From positions 1 through 21,796 of the IMG/VR virus record IMGVR_UViG_3300048433_000683: 21,796 nucleotides of DNA, one strand, 5' to 3'. The stretch is from a virus. Position 1 is the stretch's first letter; each line of letters opens with the position of its first letter. The position numbers and the translations under genes are program-made. Positions 5,864 to 16,900 of the stretch are shown here, piece by piece. Below the pieces are notes generated by a model. The model saw only the letters and a list, made by a program, of their open reading frames with translations. It was not told the origin of the DNA and made no database searches.

Positions 5864-7956
5864 TGCAACCAAACAATTTAACAGCATTAGATTTCGATGA
5901 CATTAGATCCTCGATTAAGTCATATTTAAGGACTCGTGACGAATTTACTGACTACGACTTTGATGGTTCATCATTGTCGTATCTTATTGATCTATTAGCG
6001 TATAATACATACTACACTTCATTTAATGCTAATATGGCATTAAATGAATCTTTCCTATCTTCAGCAACAGTAAGAGACAATGTTGTCAATATTGCTAAGT
6101 TATTGAATTATGTCCCTAGATCTATTAGGGCATCAAAAGCAATTGTTAGTTTTAAAGTAAAAACTACACAGTTAGAAGGTTCATATCCACAGTCAGTAAC
6201 TTTAAGGAAGGGTCCTGTAGCTACAGGATGTAATTATATTTGGAATACATTAACTGCAGTTACAGTTAACGTAGATCCTATTTCAGGAGAAGCAGATTTT
6301 TGTAATATTCCGATCTATGAGGGAACTATAGTTAAATTTTCTTATATTGTTAACACGTTTGCAAAACAAATATATAAGGTCCCTTCTGAGGATGTTGATA
6401 CTAGTACTTTAGCAGTTCAGGTAAAACCAAACGAATCATCTACTCAATTTGATATTTACACTCGTGCAACAACTGTTTCTACTGTAACCCCCACAACTCG
6501 AGCATATTTCTTATCTGAATCAGAAGATATGAGATATGAGATTAGATTTGGTGATGATAGTGTTGGTAGAGCAGTAAAAGACGGTGAGGTTATCGAACTT
6601 GAATATCTTGTTACTGCTGGAAAAGAAGCAAATGAATGTGGTAAGTTTGGTTTTATTGGAAAACTTATAGACAGTAATGGTCAGAATTTTGCCAGCGCAA
6701 TGATTAATGTTGTTACTAGAGCAAAATCTTTAGAAGGTGACTCTGCAGAAACAATTGAATCTATTAAGTATAATGCTCCTAGGTACTATTCAACTCAATA
6801 TAGAGCAGTGACTGCTCAGGATTATGCTATCTTAGCAAAAAATCTTTATGCAAATGCAGACTCTGTTGTTGCATATGGCGGAGATTCACTCAATCCTCCA
6901 GTATATGGAAAGGTGTATATTGTTATAAAAACAAAAACAGGTTCATTATTGAATGATGCAACAAAGAAAGAAATTTCAGGTCTTCTAAGACCATATGCAA
7001 TGGCATCTATAGATCCAATTATTATTGATCCTGAAGACATTTACATCGTTCCAAAAATCTTTGCATTGTATGATACAGGTTGTGGATCAAATCCTTCAGA
7101 AATCAAATCTGATGTTAGTGATGCCGTAATTAATTGGGCAACTCAGACCGAGATTAATAACTTCAATTCTACCTTTAGAGCACAATCACTTGAAAAAGCA
7201 ATTACACTTGCCAATAAGTGTATTACCGACGTTTCACTTCAAACAACTATTCTAAGGTATATCGAACCATCTTTAACAGACGAATCTAATACTTATTGTA
7301 TTTCTACAGGATCTCCACTCTATAATAGTGGTCCTAGTCTTGATACTTCTACAGGTGGTGATAATCAATGTAAGAAGGAACCTGTAGTAGTATCAGGAAC
7401 CTTTAGAACTGCTGATAGACCTGGTGTTGATCAACAATTTGAAGATGATGGATTCGGCAATCTGCTAATGTTCTATAATACAGGAACTCGTAAAATTTAT
7501 ACAGATACAAATGCAGGAACTGTTAATTATGAAACTGGAGAAGTTTGTTTTGGTCCAGTTAATATAATTTGGACTGGTGATGGTGGCGGTTTCCCACCAG
7601 ATGCAGTTATTATTACTAATGTTAGTACTGGAATTGGTACTGTTGTTGACTTCCCTCTAATTGCAGAAACAGCAGGCGGTGGTGGTGATGCAGGCGGTAC
7701 TGGTTTTGCTGATGGTGGAATTAAAATACCTATCATATTCATTCCTGCTAACAATTCTACAATTCCGTCAGCTTCTCCTGGAACTATCATTAATATTGTA
7801 AGTCCACCAATTACAATTTCTCCTGTAGGCACTCCAACGCCTGCCACTGTCCCACTAAATAGTTTGACGCCAACGGACTTCAATGTTAAACCCCCAGTGC
7901 TTGACATTCCTAATATATCAAATCAAGGTTCAATCAACGACACAAGTTGCTTCTAA
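5863..7956 (+). CDS. 6: Baseplate wedge subunit gp6-like (phage J family), 697 aa
   Basis: gp6 forms the inner ring of the T4 baseplate wedge as a dimer and binds gp25 and gp53; phage P2 J is the relative in simpler phages. The N-terminus LDFDDIRSSIKSYLRTRDEF followed by DFDGSSLSYLIDLLAYNTYY (about 31-50) is a typical gp6 start: a short helix, then D-x-D-G-S-x-x-x-x-L-I-D-L-L-A-Y-N. Further marks are SESEDMRYEIRFGDDSVGRA (about 219-238) and a region around YYSTQYRAVTAQDYAILAKN (about 308-327), both usual in the family. T4 gp6 is 660 residues; here the last 125 or so (from about 572) are a Gly-, Pro-, Ile- and Thr-rich tail with GGGGDAGG and repeated SPP/TPT words. The start overlaps the gp25 stop by one base, and the giant gene begins six bases after its TAA. 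Confidence 0.93.
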   Translation: MQPNNLTALDFDDIRSSIKSYLRTRDEFTDYDFDGSSLSYLIDLLAYNTYYTSFNANMALNESFLSSATVRDNVVNIAKLLNYVPRSIRASKAIVSFKVKTTQLEGSYPQSVTLRKGPVATGCNYIWNTLTAVTVNVDPISGEADFCNIPIYEGTIVKFSYIVNTFAKQIYKVPSEDVDTSTLAVQVKPNESSTQFDIYTRATTVSTVTPTTRAYFLSESEDMRYEIRFGDDSVGRAVKDGEVIELEYLVTAGKEANECGKFGFIGKLIDSNGQNFASAMINVVTRAKSLEGDSAETIESIKYNAPRYYSTQYRAVTAQDYAILAKNLYANADSVVAYGGDSLNPPVYGKVYIVIKTKTGSLLNDATKKEISGLLRPYAMASIDPIIIDPEDIYIVPKIFALYDTGCGSNPSEIKSDVSDAVINWATQTEINNFNSTFRAQSLEKAITLANKCITDVSLQTTILRYIEPSLTDESNTYCISTGSPLYNSGPSLDTSTGGDNQCKKEPVVVSGTFRTADRPGVDQQFEDDGFGNLLMFYNTGTRKIYTDTNAGTVNYETGEVCFGPVNIIWTGDGGGFPPDAVIITNVSTGIGTVVDFPLIAETAGGGGDAGGTGFADGGIKIPIIFIPANNSTIPSASPGTIINIVSPPITISPVGTPTPATVPLNSLTPTDFNVKPPVLDIPNISNQGSINDTSCF

Positions 7957-7962
7957 AGTTAG

Positions 7963-10900
7963 ATGAATACAAATAAGGTCTCCCAGTCGATTGCTACTCA
8001 GTCTCCTGAGTTCCTAAAAACAGATTACCCACTGTTTAATAAATTTATTGAGTACTATTATAGATCTCAAGAAAAAACTGGATTGGGTCAAAATATTGTT
8101 AATAACTTTTTGCAATATCTTGATATTGACAAATTGGATATTAGTATCTTAGGTGGTGCTACAAAAATTGTAGAACCTATTACTAAAACAACTGACACCA
8201 TTGTTGTTGAGAGTGTTGATAGTTTTATTGATACAAACGGATCAATTCTTATTGGCGATGAGGTAATCTACTATGAAAAAAGTACAACCTCTCCTAATAT
8301 TGCATTAAGTCCTGGTATTTCTTATGATCAAGTCAGGTTAAAGTGGACTGGACTTGCTCAACTTATCGATTCATTTGATGGAACAACTCGTTCTTTTCCA
8401 CTAACATCACAGTCTTCTCCTGTTAGTAGTCCATCTGCACAACATTTAATTGTTAGTGTTTATGGAGAAGTTTTAATTCCTACTGTGGATTATGTTATTG
8501 AAGGGACAAATATTGTATTTACAACTGCACCTAGAGTAAGAACTGCAGGTGATGATAATGTTAATACATTTATTACATTCCTTAGTGGTTTTGTTGAGAA
8601 TTCAATTGTTGATACTGACGATATTTCGGGTTCATTTGGTGAAAATAAGACAGAATTTAAAATTACTAGGAATGGTGTATCTTATGAACCAATTGCAGAT
8701 GAATATATTCTAGCGGTATATGATAATAAACTTCTTGAACCAAAAAAAGATTTCTTCATTGATGGAGATATTTTCATTTTTAATGAAGCACCTTTAAACG
8801 GCAGATTACTTTCTTTATATTCAATTGAAGCACCTATTCCCGATTTTGGTAGTGGTGCAGTTGGATATGCTCGTATTAGTGATACTGGTACTCTTACTGG
8901 AATCAATATTAATCAAACTGGATCTGGATATCAATATAAGTATCCTCCAAAAGTTTCAATCAATAGTTTGAACGGTAGAGGTGCTGCAGCATCTGCACTT
9001 GTAAATGGTATTAAGTCTGTAAGTCTACTTGATGGTGGTAGAGGATATAGTGATACTAATCCTCCAGAAGTCGTAATTCAAGCACCAACTACCACAGATT
9101 CACAAAGTGCTGAAATTAAAGCAGTAGTTGAAAATGGTTCTATAACCAGTCTTGAAATTGAAAATTCTGGAAGTGGATATACTTTTATCCCTCGAGTTTC
9201 ATTCAAACAACCTGGCGGGGCAAAGATTGCTCCAGTAACCATGTCCAACGGTAGTATTAGTGGAGGAGTTACTGTTTCTGAAGGTGGTTCTGGATACACC
9301 ACAGTGCCTCTAATCTATGTTGATGAACCAGTGGGTGAGAATGGTATTAAAGCGGTCTTACAGGCGGTTTTAACCGATGGTGTGGTTACATCTGTTAATG
9401 TTTTGAATGCTGGTCAAGGATACCTTACAACTCCTAGAATTGCTGTAATCAATCCAACTGGAGCTCAAGTTCTAGAAACTTTAGTTGACAGTGATGGAAG
9501 AGTTGTATCTGTTGAACTTTTAAGTGGTGGTGTTGGGTATGAAGATGTTCCCTCTGTTTATATTGTTGATAACAGAACAGATGCCAGTGGAACTGGAGCA
9601 ACAGCAACAGCATCGGTCTTTAATGGACAAATTACTGACATCAATATCACTAATTTTGGTTCTGGATATTCTGCAGTAAATCCTCCTACAATTATTATTC
9701 AAGATCCTCCTCAATCTAAAGCATCTGTTGAGATTGGATTGAATCAAATTACTGGTTTCTCTATTTCTAAAGTTGGATCTGGATATGATAAAGCACAATT
9801 TTTAGGATGTGCTAGAGCGGCAAGTGGTATTGTTAATTATACCGAAGTTGGTAATGCTGTATTTTCTAATAATACAGTTGCAGCAACTGCAGAAATTGAT
9901 ACTGAAGTAAAATGTCTAGACGCATTATTTGTCAAAAGATTACTTGACAAATATATTGATCAATTCCTTCCCGATGTTCCTACACTCGATTATACTAAAA
10001 TTGATGTAAGAAATGCAATTAAGTCTGTAAAAGATTTTTATTCCACTAAAGGTACATCTTTCAGTATATCCTATCTGTTTAAACTTCTTTATGGTGAAGA
10101 AGTTTCTGTTTCCTATCCTAAGGATCAAATCATCAAACCATCTGATGCCACTTGGTCTATTGATACGATTCTTCGCGCTACATTAGTTAGTGGAGATCCT
10201 GAAAATATTAAAGATGGATTATTAACACAAGATAATAATATTGCAGATCCTAATATTTCAGTAGCAACTGCTCTAATTGAAAATTTCATTTCTATTAAAA
10301 CATCTAATGTAGAACTTTTTGAACTTGTTCTTTCTGAAGAAACTATTCAAGGTAACTTTGTAGTTCCTTATAAGACGAAACTTGGTGAACCTCTTAATAC
10401 TACAGATAGTATTATTACTGTAGACTCTACTATTGGTTGGCCAGAAAGAAATGGTGAATTTTTAATTGGAAACTCTGAGTTAATTCAATATAAAGAGAAG
10501 TCTCTAAACCAATTTATTGAGTGTACTCGTTCTGTAAACGGTGTTGTTGAAGACTGGGATGCTGCTACAGAAGTAAACTCAAATCTTATTGTATACGTTA
10601 ATAAAGGAACATCTCTTGAAGTTGTTCTTAAAGTAGTTGGTATTGTTGATGCTCAAGAAACAACGTTAACAGATACTGGATCTTACTATCTTTCTGGAGA
10701 TAAACTATCGGTATCTAAACTTGGAGGAACTTCCAACAAACCAGAATTAACAACCTGGTTGTATAATGTTAAGAAACTATTACAAGTTGATACTATCACC
10801 TATGGTGGTATTAATAACACATTTGCAACAGTCACTTGTTCTAATAACCATGGTCTTTTGGTTGGGGATCAAGTTACTATTTACGGTGCGAATCCAATTG

Positions 10901-13900
10901 TTTATAACGGAACATTTGAAGTAACATCGAGAGATACTGAATCTGTTTTCCAATATCAATTGCCACAACCAGCAGAAGTAGTACCTCAGGGTAATATATT
11001 AGTCTCTGTTGACCTTAATAAAGGAAAATCTGATAATAGTGCAGTTTTTAATTCTATTGGTCCTTATACCACTAATATTCAGAATTCATTTTTCAATGAT
11101 AATTATGCATATGTTGCATCTACTGGTATTCCAAATTATAAGATCGGACCCTTCCCAGGATCTGCTCTTTTACCTGGAAACCAACGTAAACTGAATAGAT
11201 TTCCATTAGTACCCTCTACAATTTCAATTAAGAATGCTATTTCACCTGGTCCTATTGGAACTTGGATTAATGGAACATCAGTTTGGTCATATAAGTCAGA
11301 TATCACAAAAACTTTTGGACCAGTCACTTCAATCAATATCACAGATGCAGGATCTTCATATGATGCGGCATTCCCTCCAGTTATCACTATTTCTGGTGGT
11401 GGAGGAACAGATGCTACTGCAGCAGTAACTGTAAATGGTTCTATTACTGAAATTGTTGTAGATAATGGTGGATCTGGATATACTTCCTCACCACTTGTCT
11501 CTATTGTTGGTGGTAATGGATCTGGTGCTGCAGCAACTGCTATTGTTACTAAAGGTGTTGTTTCTAGTATCCTTATGAATACTAGTGGTACTGGATATAC
11601 CTCTCAACCATCTATTACTATTGTTGGTGGTGGTGGCACTGGCGCTACAGCAACTGCTTCCGTTAGAGGTGCAATTCAGTCTATTGCAGTAACTGATGGA
11701 GGTGCTTCATATACTTCTAAACCATCAGTTACATTGAGTTCTGGAACTGGTGCAGTTGCTCAAGCTATTGTAAGTAATGGTAGAATTATTTCTATTGCAA
11801 TTATTTCTGCAGGTGTCGGATATACTACAGCACCAGAAGTAACCATTCAAGGTGATGGTTTTGGTTCAGTTGCCCGTGCTACTATCGATACTGATGGTGA
11901 AAATGCTGGTAGGGTTACTAATATTGAAATCCTCAATAGAGGCATCAATTATGTTCAAGGAACAACTATTATCAATCTGACATCAGTTGGTACTGGAGCA
12001 ACCTTTAGTCCAAATATTTTTGAGTGGACTTATAATTTACAAGAGACTACAACTGTTGATGAGTCTAAAGGTTCGGTATTTGCTGGTTTTAATAATCAAT
12101 ATGGGGGAGAATATGCTCATATTTCCAACCCTCAAAAATTAAGATATATTCTTGGTGATAATCTATTTGAAAGTATCACTGGTGCTATCTTAGAGCAAGA
12201 AACTCAATTAGAACACTCGCCAATTATAGGTTGGGCATTTGATGGCAATCCCATTTATGGTCCTTATGGTTACTCAGATCCTACGGATCAGTCTTCGAAT
12301 ACTACTCGTTTGAATAGTTCATATCGATTAAAAACTAACCTAGTCTATGATGGGGTTTCAAATCCATATCCTGTTAGAACTGCTGGTCCTTTGCTTACCG
12401 AAGAAGTTGCAGGAAAATTTGTTGAAGACTATGAATATGCATTTGGTCTTGGAGATCTAGATCAATACAATGGTCGTTTCTGTAAAACTCCTGATTTTCC
12501 AGAGGGTAGATATTGCTACTTTACTACAGTTGATACTACCGAAGCAGGTAATCCAATATTCCCTTATGTTATTGGTCCAAGTTTTAATTCTATTGTAGAC
12601 TCTTGGAATTTGAATAAGGATGCAATCCAACAGAATATCCCAACAGGAGTTGTAAGATATCGTGATCCTTATGAGAATGTTGACATTGATGTTGAACGTG
12701 CTCCTAATGCATCGACAAATGCTTTAACTACAGAAGGTGGTGATATTATCCTGTTTGAAGTAGAAGATGAGAATAGAGATGGTATTATTAGTCAAGATGA
12801 AACTGACGATCCAGATCAACTCTTTGAGGAATCTCCTTTACAGTTATTTGATTATTTCCCATCGGTAAGATTTGATTCTAAAGTTGATATTGAAGTTGAA
12901 ACTACCACCAAGTTTGAAGATGCATCCGTAACTGGATTCATTATTGAAGATGCTGGTAAAAATTATCAAGTTGATGATATTTTAACTTTTGATAATACTG
13001 ATACTGATGGAATTGGTGCATCTGCTAGAGTTTCTAGAATTAAGGGTGAATCTATATCTTCTTATAATTTTGAAGTAGTTGAAGACAAATTCTATGGTGT
13101 ACTAACAACTACTAATCCTCATAATCTTGTTATTGAAGATACTGTTTATGTGGATTATACACCGATCATGGATAACACAAACAAACAGTTTGTTGTTAGA
13201 CAATTAAAAGGTGTTGAAGAACTTATTATTGAACAAAATGGATCTGGGTATGATGTTGATATTCCCCCAACGATCATTATTGATGGTGACGGCGATTCTG
13301 CAGAATTACAAGCAATTGTAAGTTCGGTTGGATCTATTGATACTGTCAATATTATTAATTCTGGTTCTGGATATGTTAATAACCCTCGTATCATTTTATC
13401 TCACCCTCAAGTTTTTAAAAAGGCAAATTATTATCTTTCCGTAATTGAAAATGAAAATTATGTAAAAGTTAATGATGTATTTGTTAATGATGATAAAGAG
13501 GTTTTCTTCTGTGGTAAAACTCTTGATAATAATAGTAACGAGGTTGCATTTGTCTCCAAGTTCTCTGAACTAGGTGTTAAAGAATGGGAAAAAACTCTTG
13601 AAAGTCAAGATGGAGAAACATATACAGAGTTTGTAAAACTAGATGTTAATGGAGATTTTATTTGGGTAGTTGGTCAAAATAAACCAAATTCTTCACTTCT
13701 TGCTGCATATAATCCTGATATTATCTTAGCAAAATATACACAAGCAATTGATGGATTAAGTGCTACCTTAAACTTCCAGAAAGGATATGCTGGTATTTCT
13801 GGTGCTACAAGATCTGATAATATCACTACTATCAAGAGATATTCAGATTCTCGTTATATTATCGGTGGTTTTACCAATACAAACTCTGCTAATCCACAAG

Positions 13901-16900
13901 ATGCTTTTATTGCATCTGTAGATGCATCTGGTACGTTTGCTGCAAAGAGAAAACTTGCATCGGTTAATGGATCTGAAAAGATTACCGATCTTATTGTTTT
14001 GGATGATGCAGTATACTTTGTCATGGAGACTTCTCCCACTGAGGGATCTTCTGATGTTAAAGTATCTTTTGGTAAAGTTCTTATTGGAACTTCTGTAATT
14101 ACTGTTGAATGGATTAAGGAGATTAATAATGTTACATATTCATTTGGAGATACTAGTTTAATTGTTGATGAGTTTAATGAGTTTTATATCACTTCAACGT
14201 TAGCACTCAAGTCCAATACTACTATAAAGGATAGTTTCTGGATTGGAAAACTTGATACTAATGGAGATCTCCTTTGGAACTATCGATATATTGCTCCTGT
14301 AGGAAATAATATTGAACTTGCTTCTAGAAGTAGTATTGATATTTTTGGAGATCTTAATATTGCGTATACAAGTACTAATAGTACAAGTGGACTAAAAACT
14401 GTTGATACTGCAAAAATTGGATATAATGGTATTCTCAAGAAACATACTAATAGTGAATTTAATGCAAATAACATTGAAGGTATCACAGTTAATGCCATCA
14501 CCGTAGATAATTCTGGTGATGTCTATGCATTTGGTCAAACTCAATGGAATAGAAATGAGTTTGTATTACCATTTACTACTGGTGCAACACAAGCAACTGA
14601 TATTACAGGTCACTACACACCTTCAATTGTTGAAACAGGGGATTCTGTAAGATTTTTAGCAGATTATGCATTCATTCAAGGATATCAAACTGCATCTCCA
14701 TCTAGTTGGGAAAATGCCACAGTAAAAATTCTTGGATCTGAACTTGGAACAAAACTGAATGATGATTGGACTCTTGAGTTCATGATCTATAAAAATGGAT
14801 CTGAATATCAGTCCTTCAGTCAAACACAATATACTTTGGTTAGTATTGGTGATGCTACTGATGCTACAGGTGGTCTCTGGTTATATTATGATGAAAGTAG
14901 TGGCAGACTAGAGTTAGTTGTTACTAATGACACCACGTCAATTAATTCTGCAGGAGGAGCAATACAGTCTACTCAGACAACAATGTATGCTGATAACTCT
15001 TGGCAATTTATTGGTATTAAGAAAGAAGGTAATGTATTTAAGGTATATGTAAATAGTACCGAAATTCTAACTGGAACTATCTCAGATACTATTTTTACCA
15101 ACAAAGATATTCATTTTGGTAATATTCCTGGTAGATCTACAACAACTGGTCAATTCCGTTCTAACGAGCAGTTCCAAGGATATATTGATACGGTCAGACT
15201 TAAAAATAGAGCTGTTGCGCCTACAGTTCCTTCTGATGTAACTACCATCCCTCCTGTAGGAGCATATGCTCTTGCATTGGATTGGGCAGATGATGCTTGG
15301 TTTGCTACTAACACAAGTCGCTATGATTATATCGATTATATTGGTTGGGGATTAAAAGTAGACAAAGACTCTGATACTGATAGACTTGGCGACAAAGGAA
15401 TTCTAAGCACTACAAATATTGGACTAGTCAGAACTGCAATAACTCCAGTAACTGGAGTTAGTATGACTGTTTCCTCTACTGGATTTGCTCTTGGAACTTC
15501 TGGATTCCAAGGATTGGATTTTGAAGATGCTACAACTACGATGCAGGAAGGAACTGAAACGTTAACATACAGTTCTGATATCTGGAGTTCCAGAACAGCA
15601 ACCGTTCCTTCTCCTGGATCTAAAAAACTTAAAGTATCTGCAGTTGTAAAAGATCGTTACTATATGAAAGTAACGGATACTGTTAAAATTGATAATATTC
15701 AAGAATTATCACTTAATCAAGATTTTCAAATTACTTTAGGATCTAAACTTGTATTGAATACAGATGCAGGATCGTTTATTAATAGTGGTTATGTTATTAA
15801 AACTGATACCACTAATAATAAAGTTTATGTTGCTGTAAATAATAATTCTTGGAGTGATGATCTTAATACAGGTTTATTGTCAACCGAACAATTTGATGAG
15901 AAAGATACTTATGGTATTATTGGAACAACTCCAAGTGATGTAAATGTAATTGAAAGATATGTATTTGGCGATATAGTCAATACTACTCCTGGTACTTTTG
16001 ATATAGACTTGGATGATTATAATCTAGATGGTACTGGTTATAATGCGGGTGGTGGACAAAATCTAGATTCATTTGCAAAATTCAAACCATTTGGTGCTGA
16101 TATTTACAGTGTACAAATTGTAGAAGTTTCTGGCAGCACTTCGTTTATTCCTGGATCAGTTGTAAGTATTACAGCATCTGATATTAGCTTCAATACTGCT
16201 AAAACTACTGCTCAAATTACTAATTTAACAGGTGTCACTAAAATTACTTTAGTTGCTACCTTAGATAAGGTATTGCAAGCAACAAGTGTTGTTAATACTG
16301 ATGAAGTTTACATCATCACATCTTCTAGACATTATCTTGATGTTGGTCATAATATTTTAGTTGATGGCAATCCTTCTCAAACTGCTGGTGGAACTGTATA
16401 CGATGAATATGATGGTTCTTTTACTGTTGATACTGTTGTAAGCGATAGAGAATTCGTTTACAAACTTCCTGCTGCTGCTCAAACCGATCCAGCACCAAAT
16501 GCAGCAAATGTTAGCATTTTCAGTAAATCTCCTGTCTTAAAAATGTATTATGGTCATCAGTATCTGTTTGATCTAAGTCACTCATCGATGCTTGGTGCAA
16601 ACCTGTCTTTCTCTAAAGATAATTTGTATAAACTTGAATATTCATTCAATTCTATTGAACGTATTGGTACTCCTGGTATCACTGGAGAAGGTCAACCAAC
16701 TCCTACAGTTAAGTTTAAAGTTGGTCAGGATACTGTTACTAATATCTCTTACTACTTTGATCCATCTAGAACGGGTGCAGATACACCTGTAGACCCCTCT
16801 AGTTATCTGGATATTGTTGATTCTCCATATGTTGGAACATTTACTATTAGTGAGGTTACTGGAGCAACAATTACAGTTGGTGCAAAAACTATGAAATTCC

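Noticed and set aside
7527-7907. 126-codon minus-strand frame opposite gp6
   Set aside because: Antisense to a confident gene, with Gly/Pro/Val composition mirroring the low-complexity sense tail; no ribosome binding site or promoter seen.
16015-16050. Second EF-hand-like loop (DYNLDGTGYNAG)
   Set aside because: Has Asp1, Asn3, Asp5 and Gly6 but no hydrophobic residue at 8 and no acidic residue at 12.
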